DNA of 64,000 nucleotides from Nemophila menziesii (Eukaryota; Streptophyta; Magnoliopsida; Boraginales; Hydrophyllaceae). The DNA lies in assembly GCA_029959085.1 (NCBI GenBank), contig JARWIR010000005.1:8310501-8374500 (forward strand), given 5' to 3'. The translations under genes and the position numbers were made by a program. The notes beneath the pieces are model-generated. The model ran no database searches, was not told where the DNA came from, and was given only the letters and a program-made list of their open reading frames with translations. Below, piece by piece: positions 23,389 to 36,845 of the stretch. How positions within the stretch are numbered: position 1 is the first letter of the stretch; every line of letters begins with the position of its first letter.

Positions 23389-26300
23389 CCACTTATAAGA
23401 ACTAAAACACAAACATTATCATTTAACTTGATTTTTAATCCTAAAGCATTATACTTTCGAATACACATACAAAAACCTATCAATATTTATAAAATATTAA
23501 TTTTTAACTCCAAAAACTCTAATTGCCTACAATACGGAGGACCTAAATGCAAAGTTTAGCATAAAACTACTTTTTCTAAATCCAAATTATGCTATTTTTT
23601 TGAACAAATATAATAAACTTTCGTATTATTTAAATATTAATTTTTGAAATATTTACCCAGCATGTCTTGAAGACGATTTCTCAACACCCAAGCCAACCCA
23701 CCTGATCCACTCTTCTTACTAGGGATCAATTGGAAGATTTAACATTACAAAGCTATTTTACAATTACCCATTATACCCCCTTAATTATTTCTTTATTTAC
23801 TTACATAATAAATTACAGAATGAACCCACCCACTTTCCACTAAACCTTAATTTTTGGTTTGGTCTCCACTCTACCTATTCTCTCTCAGAAAATATAACAT
23901 CCATTTCAAACCGATTTCAAACTTCATGAAGCTCCATGCCATGGAAATCCCTCTTTCTCCTCTCCCCACCCCAGATTTGTACGGCGAAACACATCGAAAA
24001 GAAGCTACACGACTATGGAAAGCTTTGCACAACTCCATCCAGGCAAGCTTGTTTGAGATCCGTTTGATGGTTTCTTTGGAAGAGATCTGTGTCCAGTCAT
24101 TAACATCACAACTTTTTGATATTTCGTTCAAGATTAGAAGCTCAAGTTTCCTGCTTTGTTTGAGATTTCGTTCTCTGGCTGTAAAGATACAAACAGTCAA
24201 TATCTACTGAAGATACACAAAGCTTCACTCTCTACCTTTAAATAACTGCAGTCCATTAACATCACAGCTTCGTTCAAGATTTCGTTCACGAGGACTCTTT
24301 CTCTGTCTTTAAATATCCAAACAATGTAGATCTCTTGAAGATCCATGAAGCTTGATTCTCATAATTTTAATATATCCTGAATAGTCAAGATATCGTGAAT
24401 AGTGAAAATATTGCGAAGATATTTTGAGTATATATTTCTGACTAGTGAAAGTACTGCGAAGATATGCCTTTCGAAAATAGAAAAAAACAAATATGTGCAG
24501 CTCATTTTTGGGGTTTATTTTATTTATTATAATTTTAGATAAATATGTAATGTAAATGAATAATCCATTTCATTCATATTTATTTAATTTAATTTAATTT
24601 ACTTTGTGTTGTTTTTCTTTTCTTAATTAAGTGTATTAATATTATTTGATAATAGATTTTTTTGTTGCATTTTTATGCTTTACTCGGTGTTTTAAAAGTA
24701 CTCAGAGAATTTGCTATGTATTCGAAATTTTTTGTTGAGTATAATCAGAATTTTTGATGAGTACATGGAATATTTCTGAGTATAAGAGGGGGATTTTTCC
24801 GATACTCAGAGATTTTCTGGATACTCAGTTAATTTTCCAATAGCGACACTGGCGATAGTTAGTGAGCATAACTGAAAAGTAAAAATACTCAGTGACTCAA
24901 TGGGTTGGTGATCCTTATTTATTGACACTTATTTTTTGTCTTTATGTGGATTTGATTTGATTTTATGTTATTTTAGTATTTTATCACCCATAAGATTAGG
25001 CAATGGTATCTTCAAAGAAGAATCTAGTCACATGAACCATATAAGCCATAAGAGTTGTCTCCAAAATCCCATAGGTCAACCACTCTTAATTTTTTAACAC
25101 CATATTAACACGTCTCATCACTTATTTGGACTAAAATGCGAACTACTTTAATCCTAAAACATGATATTTTCGAATTCACATATAGAAATTCCATTAATAT
25201 ACATAAAATAATTTTTGTAATCCCAATAACTTCAATTATCGGCACTAAGAAGTACATAAATACAATATTTAGCATAAAACTACATTTTGAAGCCCAAAAC
25301 ACCCTATGTTTAAGCAAAAATAACAAAAAAACCAAAATGTTCATATAATATTCTATTTAAAAGCCAAAAACTTCAATTTTTACCACTTATAAGGACTTAA
25401 AGGCAAACTTTATCACAATCTTGATTTTTGAACCTAAAAAATGATATTTCTAAATTCACATAACAAATGATCCAACTTGAGATTTCAATCTTGAGGATTT
25501 TGAAGTCACCCCTTCTTAACAAGTTCCCCACTATAATTTTACATATTCTTTAAAGGGACTTAAGTGAATTAAATTAAATCGATACTGAAATATCTTATTT
25601 TTTTTTATCTCCCTATTACCCTCTTATATATACTAATATATTATACCCACCAAATCCTAAAACATATTAATCTGTTCAGCTGATTCCATCTTCTCCTTCC
25701 CATCTCTTTTCTCAAATCAAGAAGCTCCCTCAGATTCTGAAATCGAGCTCCATTTTCAGGCAACGAAGAGTCGAAGCCACGGCCGCAGTCCTGTTCGTGT
25801 TGAAGTCGTCTTGTTCGTTGTGAAGTCAGCCATTACCAGAGTTTGTGAAGCCGGAGGTCATGGACAGAGTCCGTTGGTTTGACTTCCAATTGCCGGAGTT
25901 TGTCGTGAGGTTGCAACCATTGCCATTGCTGGAGTTCATGAAGTCGGCAACAATTTCTTGTGCACCCTCAAAGGTCTGAGCAGTCACCTCCAGTTTCCAT
26001 CTGTATCATCGTATATTTTTGGTCATTTGCATCGCCAGCCCCTGTGCTCTATGATGTTTTCTGATGTATCATCTTATGAGCAAGTATGGTGCAGCGAAGG
26101 TTGGTCTCGAGCCATGGTTGACTGTTCATTCCAGCGAGTAGCCATGGTAGTGAGACGCCGATGTGAGATTGAAAAAAGCACAGCCCCCAGAAGGCATGCC
26201 TATCTCCTTCTTCAGAAGCCGATTTGTATTTCTTTTGGTTCGTAAGGTCTATATAGTTGTTGTTTTTTTGTTGTAATTAGTTATTTTTTTCTTGGTGTAA

Positions 26301-27143
26301 TAAGTTTGAATTTGTAATAAGATTGAATATAAAGGTTATCACTCTGTTCCTTTTTAGCAATACTCACTAATTTTATTGAATGCTTAATGTTTTTTCTAGA
26401 GTAATCATTAATTTGTATGAAGTACTCATCAAATTTTACGATACTCTATACTATTTTCGATACTCTATACTTTTTTTCGATACTCTATCCTTTTTTTTGA
26501 TACTCTATATTTTTTCTGGCGGTGGGTGGTGGCCGAAGGTCGGTGGTCGGTTGCCGGAATTGAACCGTTTCAGTGAATTAACACTCTTGTCACTTGGTTT
26601 TTGTCTTTAGTGGTTTTGTTTTATATGGGGGTATTTTAGTATTTTTTTATCTATAAGATTTAATAAATGTCTCTCCAAAAAAGAATCTTGTAATCAATTC
26701 CATATGTTACATAAATATTGTCTCTAAAACCTTATATGTCAATCACCCAAATAATTTTATTACAACACATGCCACATTCAAATACACTTAGAAGGGATTA
26801 AATGCAAACTTTGACATAATATTGTTTTTATATCACAAAAAAATGACATTTTCGAATTCAAAAAACATACAAGACACAATATTCATAAAATAATTTTTTA
26901 ACACCTAATTACTATAATTACACATATAAATGCTCAAATGAAAAGATTGACATAATTTTTTATTTTTAATAGCATCACATGCAATTTTCGAATACAAATA
27001 ACATAAAATCCACAATATTTATAAAATATTTTTCAAAACCCATTAATAAAATTTTTGATACACTTAATTAAAGAAATTGTCATAAAACTTCATTATTAAC
27101 CCAAAAATATGTTTATTACGAAAAAAAATAACAGAAAAGTAAA
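23389..27143. repeat. Unidentified composite element (unit 2)
   Basis: Collinear copy of the element in unit 1: blocks at about 23389-23644, 25124-25464 and 26784-27143. Confidence 0.6.
26435..26515. repeat. 20-bp minisatellite (unit 2)
   Basis: Same four-copy tract as in unit 1, no length change. Confidence 0.8.
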
Positions 27144-28053
27144 AAAAAGCTCAAAATAAGAAATTTCCTCACCTATGAACAATAAACAGGAATTGAGAAT
27201 GAATATGGCAAAAAATAGTATACAAATAAGTATTAGTTATATCAAATATATAACAATCGATCTAAAAAAATTTATTTAAAATAAAAATAATATATATGAA
27301 AAAAGGGAAGATAGATGAAATACATTTGAGAAAATAGTTATATAACACCAGATACTATAATCCCACATATATATAGCCACAAAATACATCAATAATCTGT
27401 GAAAATCCAGCTACTTATATAATAAAATCATCACAAACTGCTACCACGGACCACATAAATTACTATTTCATCATGATTTATGCATGTATTGATTGATTAC
27501 CATCGAAATTACCTACCAACCCCGAAAACATGAAATGCTTTACCTTGGTTTGGTAAAAAAATGTAAATCAACAGAAAAGAGTGGTAACAAAGCAGATTTA
27601 GGGGAATAAAGTTATAGATAGTACATAATTTATTGTAGATTGAATAGGGTTTCATTAGGATTTGTTGGGAGAATATGATAAGACAGAGAAGGAGGCGAGA
27701 ACTACCGTCTATATGGGTATATTCTATAATACATAGGCCCAGTCAGATCCAAGAGAAGTAATAAAAGGAAAGCCCATGGTATATTGTCGGGTCCATTAAT
27801 ATTAAGGGGTAGGCCCAAGTTAAAATTGGTCCATTATTAATTTTACCAAATGACCTTACAAAAAATACCCCGAGTCAGTTTGGTGACCAAATGAGATTAT
27901 CATTATCGATGATGGGGAAGCATATATGGGAAAATCACTAATCACACGAATAACATACTATGTAATAAAATCTATAATCGGGATAATAACAATATTTTCA
28001 GTTAGACACTTGTTTCATTCATTCCGCATGGCTCAACAAGAGATGATTTGATT

Positions 28054-28219
28054 AACTAGTTGGGTTAACTCAATTGGCCAAAACTTTCTTTTTTCTTCAT
28101 CCCTTAAAGGTTTAAAGTAAGAGTTAAACAATTCAAATCCCCTCCGTTAATATGGGTAACATAGTTCTTATTTTCATAGGAGTGTGCATGGAAGACGTGC
28201 ATATTTATAAAAAAAAGAC
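28054..28219 (+). mobile_element. Degenerate SINE copy I (unit 2)
   Basis: Co-duplicated copy with an A-run one base shorter. Confidence 0.55.
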
Positions 28220-28726
28220 GATTTGCTTAAGGATGACTCTGTTATTATATTGCCTGAAGGCATGATTGCACAAAAGAGGAGAACCAAAAATCTTCTTGAA
28301 CATTTTTAAGATTTATCAAACAAATATTTTGAGTTTCAAAATATCTAGAGGTACTCATGGGTGATATAGGTATCATATTTACCGTAACCTAAAAGGGTCA
28401 CCCATATCTATGCGAGAGATCTTATGAATGATGATGGTTCAAAATGTAATCTTGATATCTTGAATGAAAATATTCTCCAAACCCATTTATATTCTTATAT
28501 TTAGGCTAATAATAATGGTTTCCAACTGTAAGATATGTCCACTTGGAATATTTATAAGGATAAAATTGTCTTTGTTGAGAAAATATAATATTATATGAAA
28601 GGGAATCAAGGAAAACCCTATCAAACCTTAATTAGTCGGACCCTCTTGGGTTACCCTAAAAAAACTATAAAGACTTTTTCTGATCCTTAAACACCCCCTC
28701 CTCCCCCCTTAGCCCCAAAGTATGTA

Positions 28727-28917
28727 ATTTTTTTGGGGAAGGCTTTCAAGAATGGTCTTCCAATTAAAGAAAATGCTAGACGATGTGCCCTCAACTGTAC
28801 TTGTAAATCGTGTGGTAATGAAAGAAAATTGGTGAGCAACTCCCATTTGCATAAGCCTTTACTAAAGTTATGTGGTTTCCTAAACCTGAAAAGTTTCTTT
28901 CTCAAACCAATGCTAAA
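28727..28917 (+). mobile_element. Possible LINE fragment, plus strand (unit 2)
   Basis: Co-duplicated copy encoding the same open stretch. Confidence 0.4.
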
Positions 28918-28932
28918 GATATAGAAATACAA

Positions 28933-29127
28933 CCGGTTGGGTTAGCTCAACTGGCTAGAGCCTTGCTATTTCTTCAGCACTTAAAGGGGAGACACAAAGT
29001 ACGAAACGTTTGTGAAATAAGAGACACAAGGTTCGAACCCCTCTCTGAACTAGGTACCTAATTCTGATTTACTTGAAAATATACATGGGGAGGCGTGTAT
29101 ACCCCCGTGGGATTCGCCGGGGTGTTA
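28933..29127 (+). mobile_element. tRNA-derived SINE, Au-like 3' part (unit 2)
   Basis: Same insertion. It carries GGGATTCGCCGGGGTG where units 1 and 4 have GGGATTAGTCGGGGTG. Confidence 0.65.
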
Positions 29128-29825
29128 TGTCTACACTACTTGTTGACTTTAATACCACTCACTCGGATTTTCGTAATATAGTGACTGATATTGTAATTAT
29201 TCTACCTACTACTAGCGTTTTCTCTTTTCATACCAACATTTGTGATTTTCAGGTATGATGAATATACTAACATATACAAGTTCTACACCACGAACTTTGA
29301 TCGAAGGACCATATATGGTAACCTTTTCCCATCAACTATTTAAAAATTAATTGTGATGTTTCCTCATTACTCAAAATTTGTAAAAGTTTGTCTATCTATG
29401 ATGTCAGAAATGAGAAGGGTAACCGATCGATTGAGTGGCTATTCCGTTCGAGCATGGCATATCTAGGTGGTGGGGTCTCCTCCCACCTCTCGGGGAGTCC
29501 GTTTAAAAAATAATCGATTTTTTTAGATTAAAATCTTTATAAAAATAGACTTTCATCCCTAAATCTTAAATTTTCACGTACAGTCTAAAACTCACCCTCT
29601 AATCTCTACCCAAACTAGAAATTACCCCCACTAATTGTTTTAACTTTTCACCTCCCATAGATGTGCCCCTGGCGTCCGAGACTGCTTTTGCTATTGAAGT
29701 TGAATTTCAAAGGTTTCTTTAGTGAGTATGGATGCATAATGATTCTAGGTTACTAGCATGATAAGAGAGAAAATTCTTGCATACATCGCACGGCATCTCG
29801 CTATAAATTGTTTCTCATTTTCTGC

Positions 29826-29844
29826 ATATATATATATATATATA
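29826..29844. repeat. (AT)n microsatellite, 19 bp (upstream of B3 copy 3)
   Basis: Short allele of the promoter-proximal AT run. Confidence 0.9.
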
Positions 29845-30044
29845 ATATTTCAAGAGAAACAATTTTCTATTCAAATACTTGTTAATTTAATTTGTATTTA
29901 GAGAGACAGTAATTGTGTTATTCAAAATATAATATACAATTTTCCGTCCTGTATGCTTAGATCCTTCGGGATTTTTTCAAAAATAATTACCCCATAATGT
30001 AACAAATAGGTAGACTTATTAGTCCAAAAAGACCACCAATACCA

Positions 30045-30051
30045 TATAAAC
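30045..30051 (+). promoter_or_regulatory. Candidate TATA box for B3 copy 3
   Basis: Same TATAAAC motif and spacing to the ATG (30190) as in the preceding unit. Motif-based only. Confidence 0.35.
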
Positions 30052-30189
30052 AAGACAGGAAAATACAGCAGGATTTACACCTTCCCTCGAGTCCGTCACT
30101 CAAATTTATTCTGCTTCCTGGTTTCCCTTTTTCCTTTTCCATCAATATATTAGCTACCCCGTGGACCCAAATCTTACAACGTCGAGCAA

Positions 30190-32376
30190 ATGTCAGGAGT
30201 GAAGCCAAAAACATTAGTTGTTCGATTACAGCCACCACGGCAACAGATGGTGGTGGTTCAGCCAAATCCAGAACCAATTCAAGTTCCCGAAAAAGAATCT
30301 GTTGAGGAACAAGAAGAGCACGGCAATGAATGGCCTACACATGACGATGAAGCTGCTCCTAGAACTACGACTATTATTCTTCCCAACACTTCTTCTTCAT
30401 CTCCATCCAATTTTCCCCTGGTTTATTTTTTACCCTCTTTCTCTTTTGATCTCTATATTTTCATATATATATAAGTATGTATAGATTTGTTGGGTTTAAT
30501 TTCCCGAGTTAATTGTAGATCTGGTTTACTATTACCAGGGGAAACGAAAGAGGAAGCCGAAGGAGATTCAAGATGATATTTCACCAATTATTCCCCGGAA
30601 AAAGAAGAATTCTTCTTCTTCTAAATCTAAACAGGTACTCTGATCCAGGATATCACCGAATTTCCATTTTACCTCACTGTTCTTTCGATTTATCATATGG
30701 GATATTTGTTGCTTTACTTTGTAATAAATTCTTTTTTATCGAAATTTCCGAACTGTCAATATTATGTGAGATTTCCGAGCTGACAATATTTTCTTGTAGA
30801 TTGTTTCCTAATTACATTTCGATAGCTGAGTACAATGAATAGATCTTTACAGAGTACCTTTTGTTTTAGACTATTCCTTCTAAATTCTGATTTATTATAT
30901 GTTCTTAATCAGGTACTTAATGGCGGGGCAAGGCCTGGAGAAGGATCAAGCACGGCTATACAGCCTCCACCTGTCCCTCAGAAATCTCCGACAATGATAA
31001 GAGCAGAGGAGATTCAAGCCAGCTTAGGAAATGAATATCCTAGCTTTCTCAAAACACTAGTTAGATCAAATGTTGCTAGTTGCTTCTGGATGGTATGCAT
31101 TTTTATAAACGAACGGTCTAGATTGTACCACACCAAGGGGCTCAGATTAATATTTGTTTTTTAAAAAAAAAATCTGAACAGGGTCTTCCGGTTCCGTTCT
31201 GTAAGCAATATTTACCAAGAAAGGACACTACTGTAACAGTAGAGGATGAAGATGGTAAAATTTTTGAGGTCAAATACTTTGCGGAAAAAAATGGACTTAG
31301 TGCTGGTTGGAGAAAATATATTGGTGCCCATAATTTAGTAGAAGGTGATGTTTTAATCTTCCAGTTGATTGATTATGCTAAGTTTAAGGTAACAACATTT
31401 TATTATCTTTTAATTTTTTTATTTTTTTTTTAATTTTAATGTTAACATTTGATAATATGTGATTAATTAATAGATTCATGTAATAAAATCACATGATATG
31501 ACCGAAGTTGATGGTGCACTTAGCCTACTCAATCTTGACGCCCAACAGACTGATCCAGGTTAGTTTTATTACTTCTTTATCTTAATTGCAATTACATCCT
31601 TGAACTATCCTCGAAAACCTGAAACACCCCCTTATATATTATAACTAGGATATAACACACGATTGTTCACACTTGTATAAACAGAGGTTATTAAAAACAA
31701 GAAGCGCCCAAAGTCTCTTCCTTCAACCCTACTTCGAAAGAAGAAAACGAAAGCAGATTTCTCACGGTCAGACGCACCTAGTGATGAAGTAGCTTCCGAA
31801 GTATCAGGAGGGTTTCAAATTCCGCCTTGTTTCAGAGATTTAAAAACCTTTGATGATTTTCATGTGGTTATTAATGGAGTATGCGTAGATTCTGAGCTTC
31901 CAGAAGATATCAGAAGAAAATATTACAAACTTTGTTGCAGTAAAAAGTCGTATCTCCATGATCGTTTACTCCCCGGACTTTACTGCAAATTAGCTGCGGG
32001 AATGATATTCGAATTTGTTAACACAGTTGAAACTATTAGAGGTTGTAAACTCACTACAGCTAGGAGAGACTTTGAGATATGGGATAAATCTTTACGATCT
32101 TTTGAATTGTTGGGTATGAATGTTGGGTTTGTAAGAGCGAGACTTGATAAGTTGATTAGTCTTGCATTTGATTCTGAAGGTGCTTCTGAAACAAAAAAGT
32201 ATTGGGATGCAAAGATTGAGAGAGTTCAATATGAAGAGGAGATTATGTGCCTTGAAGCTAAACTTGTAGGGTTGAAAGAAGCTTCTGAGAAATGTGACGA
32301 GGAGATTGAGAATTTGAGGTCTAAGGCGGAAAGTTATGAAGTTTTGTTTCAAGAAGAGGTTAATGCACCGTGGTGA
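30190..32376 (+). CDS. B3-domain DNA-binding protein, copy 3 (complete, 496 aa)
   Basis: Complete gene: exons 30190-30420, 30539-30634, 30913-31092, 31182-31388, 31474-31558, 31685-32376, all GT-AG. Domain layout is as in copy 1: basic clusters near 79-101, B3 at about 151-246, basic runs at 270-289, C-terminal charged helix at about 441-491. It differs from copies 1-2 by T74N (base 30410), R174P (base 31195, in the GLPVxFC segment of the B3 domain) and K220N (base 31334, in the HxLVEGD segment). Codon 168 is an intact TGG. Intron 4 is 2 bp shorter through its T-run. The two B3 changes may alter DNA contacts or stability, but this is inference. Confidence 0.92.
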
Positions 32377-32822
32377 TATTTCAGAAAGTTGATGTTTATG
32401 TATTGGAGATCGCATTTAGGATGTGGAGACTTTATAGTTGTTGTGAATGAATGCTTGAGTTTTTTAATTATACTTTTGAAAAAGTTTTTAGCTGAGTGGT
32501 TGTTTTTATATTTGTTTGATACATAAATTATTCGGCTAACGATTAATCTGCATGAATTACTTCTGTGTTTTCTTCTTCTTTCAAACATTTTTAGGTATTA
32601 CTTTTGTAGAGTCTTGGCTTATCTGGGGTCCAGAAATTTTAAATGGTCTAGGCGAGAATTTTAGAAAGTTTATGTTTATGTAATGGAGATTGGATTTATG
32701 ATGTGAAGACTAAGGATGATGTTTTGTTTGAGTAGTGATTTATGGTAGCACATAACGGATTTCCCTTTCCTTAGCCTTTAGGTTTTGTGATCCAGTTTTG
32801 GTATATGGATTGTCTCTTCGAG

Positions 32823-33580
32823 TTCATTCGTATAGAATATTTCTTATATATACCTTTGTGTCGCTTTATTAGTTTGATCGTGTTTGTTGGTCCTTCTGTG
32901 TATCTTACTTTTCCAGTCTGGTAAATCGATCCGGCTGTAAAAAAAAATCTTTATTGTTCTTTAATATAGATATCTCAGTTTTTCAATATCTTTTAGTTGA
33001 GACAATTTGTCACCATTTTTGCCTTTTCTCTAAGAGGCAAGAATGGTGAAATTATTATAAAATTAGCAGGGAGGAACATGAAACTTGTTCCTAAACAATT
33101 TAAACCTAAAAGATTTGATACATTTGAAGGTGAATCACGTAGATGTTAAATGTCACATTCTTCAAATATAATTTCTTTTGATGGGATATTATTTACTCAA
33201 CCGAAAAGAAAATCCAAGGTTGAAAATGTGCCTGGTTTCATATTTTGGAGGCTTGTGCTGGACTTTTGAAGAAGGGTCAGATGACGACGATGTTAAACTT
33301 GAAGCAACATCTCTATATTGTTACCATAGATAATTCTTCGTTTTGTGTAGTGTAAAGTTTCGTTATAATATAACTGTTCACTCGACCAAAAAAAAAAATT
33401 CTTTAAAGGGTGACGTCTCTATTTCTATAGCGAAAGCATATATTGTTGAAGTTCTAATTTCTGTAACATACTAACATATCACTGTTGAAGTATGTTAAAC
33501 CCCATAATTGTGTTCAAAAGATGAAGTATAAAAGTTAGTGTGATGAAAAAGCCTTCTATTAGTATATTGAGGTAATATAC
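32823..33580. repeat. Segment D1 (unit 3)
   Basis: D1 copy of the unit 3-5 type, with a longer A-run after CACTCGACC. Confidence 0.8.
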
Positions 33581-33763
33581 TTTTTCTTTTGTTAATGTTT
33601 AATTATATTAATACACATAATTGAGTAAAGTACAAAGTATCACCTAAAACCAAAAAGGGTTTAACGTGCCAACAAACTTATGTTTCGCTACCTATTCAAC
33701 TAGTCTATTACTTTTACCACTAACAAAGGAAAAAAAACGGATTACACAATTCCACAGTACCGT

Positions 33764-34656
33764 ATATCAATTTAAAGTATTATAGCAATCGAAATTATTA
33801 CACGGAAGTCTAGAAGCTAAAGGTTTCCCTATCATTTCACAATGGCTCTCAATAATTGTAGCGTTGGCAGGAAAACCTTGAGCTAATTCGCCTCCCACAA
33901 AATATCATATGTATCCGCTTCTATTGATCTTCTAACTTCTATAATCTTAGCATCTCAATAGTCTTGCCAAAAGAGTCCCTGATTATATAAGAGATTGCAC
34001 AACCAGTAAGAGAATAATTGGTATCCGTATTTATTTTATATTTATTAGTAGAGGAAAGAATCTATTTTAATATTATTACACGTGACTATGTCACTTTGAT
34101 TAAAGTCATTTAACTTACTTTTAATTGACGAGTTGTAAGGATTTAAATCCTTCACAATTAGAAATTGCATTTTTAATATTTGAATTTTCCTTTTTATAAT
34201 TTTTCCAATTTGAGTAAGCAATTTTACAAAAATAGTTAGGGTTAGGAGAAACACTATTAAATTCAAAATTATTCCTTTCTTTCCATATTTGCCAGCATAT
34301 ATTAATTACTCAATAACTCAGCAAAATTTTATTCTTGGCCATGAATTTCTTTCAAAGAGGCAACGGTTGATAAAAACCAATTACCAATCCTTGAAGTACT
34401 ATTATCCATTGTTCTAAATGTGAAAGAAGATTGCATACCAAGCAGCTCGAGCCCCAGGGCAAGCAAAAAGTAAATGTTCAATTGATTCAGCATTGCAATT
34501 ACATAATTTACAAACTTTTAAATTTGTGCATTTCATGTTATAAATATTGACTTCGATCGGGATTGTATCCTTTATACACTTTCTCATAAAAATTTTACGC
34601 TTAGGTCAATTTATTTTTTAAATTGTACTCCAAATTTCTAGATTGTTTAAATGAGA
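33764..34656 (-). mobile_element. Decayed LINE remnant (unit 3)
   Basis: Same fragment, with extra small indels relative to units 1-2: one A lost in GAGCCCCAGGGC near 34,455, and TTCGATCGGGATT near 34,555. Confidence 0.75.
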
Positions 34657-34911
34657 TGAAGAAGGAAGTGAGGATATAACATTCTTTTGCTTTTCATCTT
34701 TATTATTCTTAAGTATCTGATAAGAACTTTTAACAGTAAATTTTTCATCTTTAGTTTTATTTCAAATACAGAAATTATTGCATTCATAAGAGGTGATAAA
34801 CATACAAGATATTATACTAGCTATATCCTGGCTAAATTATGAGTTAACAAACTTTAAATTCCAGCCATTACCAGGCTTAAAAAATTCTTTATGGCCTTTG
34901 TGTCACTTTAC

Positions 34912-35677
34912 TTCATTCATAAAGAATATTTTTTTTTATATATGCCTTGGTGTCGCTTTATTGTTTGTGATTCGAGAATTTGTTACGGTTTGGATTTTCA
35001 GAAAGGAATTAGGGGCATGGTCCGTGGATTGTACTTCCTCTATTTTTACATTGTTCTTTATTGTCTCTTCAATATAGATATCTCAGTTTTTCAATATCTT
35101 TTAGTTGAGACAATTCTTACAATTTTTTTCTTTTCTCAAAAAGGCAAGAATGGTGAAATCTTATAAAATTAGCAGGGAGGAACAGGAAACCTGTTCCTAA
35201 ACAATCTAACTCTAAAAGTTTTGACACATTTGAAGGTGAATCACGTAGCTGTTAAATGTCACATTCTTCAAATATAATTTCTTTGAATGGGGTATTGTTT
35301 ACTCAACCGAGAAGAAAATCCAAGATCGAAACTGTCGCCTGGTTTCGTATTTTGGAGGCTTGTGCTGGACTTTTGAGGAAGGGTCAGATGACGATGTTAA
35401 ACTTGAAGCAACATCTCTATGTTGTTACCATAGATTATTCTTCGGTTTGTATAGTGTATAGTTTCTTTGTTTTAATATAACCATTCACTCGACCCAAAAA
35501 AAAATTATTCTTTATTTCTATAGTGAAAGCATATATTGTTGAAGTTGTTCTAACATCTATAACTTATTAACATTTCACTGTTAAATTATGTTGAACCCCA
35601 TAATCGTGTTCAAAAGATTAAGTATAAAAGTTAGTTTGATGAAAAAGCCTGCCTATTAGTGTATTGAGGTAATATAC
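34912..35677. repeat. Segment D2 (unit 3)
   Basis: D2 copy with unit 3-5 specific bases, such as TCATAAAGAAT at the left end where units 1-2 have TCATATAGAAT. Confidence 0.8.
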
Positions 35678-36845
35678 AAGATAAGTCGTAACATGTGGTG
35701 TATATTAAAGAGAAGCCAAGGTCGTCCTCAACTTGTATATACTTAATTGTGCTTTGTACAAGAAACTTTCAACAGTGTTAGAATTTAAAGGAAACTACTA
35801 ACTATTTTGTGTAAAATAAATATAACTTTTATTACGTAAATCAACTCTTTTGATTAACATTTTTACAAATAATTAGATACTATCCTTAATTTTTTTAAAG
35901 ACTATCATATTGGTTGTTGACTCCATTTGAAGTGTCGTACCTTCTCTTCAAAAATTAGTGTTAAATTTAAAGGCATGGTTTCTTTTAGGGTGAGCAAGGA
36001 TTGAGTTTATTCTAGGTTGACATCAATGGTAAGTATAGGGTAGAAAACCAGATTTAGGTTTGCCAATAATAAGGATGGGGTAAAATTTTACCCTGCTCTT
36101 AGATTATTTATACACACATGGGTTTACCTAAAAATAATTTATTAACATGGATCTTTTACATGCATAGTACACAAATTCAAGCCAAAAAACACAATACATG
36201 TAAAGCACAATATTAAACTTGAATTTAAATTGTTCATTAAGTCGTTTATAACAAGAAAAAGACCTACTCATTATAATAAACCAATTACATATTGTTTGTT
36301 TGATACTCTAAGTAAGTTACTAATCTAACCTTACAATAATTCACAAAAATAATACAAATCCTTTCTCAAAAAGTATTACAAGTTCTCACAAAAATATTAC
36401 TTGTCTTTATATTTTGTTAAGGTTCATGTTGAGATGTTTCCGCGTTAAGAGTTTCCAGAAAATATTTACTTACACAATTACGGACGATTCCAGTTTAGCA
36501 CTTGTATATTTTATAGGTCTCAGAAATTTTTATTTTCGTCATAGGATAGAAAGTATATTCCGAGCAAATACAATACTGTAACGAGTTATGCATTTGACCT
36601 CCACCACACTAGCACATCAAAATTTTCCTCCTCGCCTTCAATATCCTCTAAAACATACTTTTCAACTCCAGTCTTTCTGTTGGATGTTTGGATAGGATCA
36701 AATAATTGTTTGAGTTGTTCTTTAATGAATGTTTGGGGAGCAAATGTTGTAGAAGAATATGATTTTGGTATTTATGGGTACTGTTCAGCCTTTACAACAA
36801 TTAAAATTTGCTATGTCTGCATAACTCTTAAACAAAGATTTTAAA

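Larger units (their letters stand above)
15185..30336. repeat. Tandem array unit 2 (15,152 bp)
   Basis: Second unit. From its start to about 23.5 kb it shares diagnostic bases with unit 1. From about 26.8 kb to its end it shares them with unit 3. The zone between is mixed. It carries the B3 copy with the premature stop. Confidence 0.97.
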
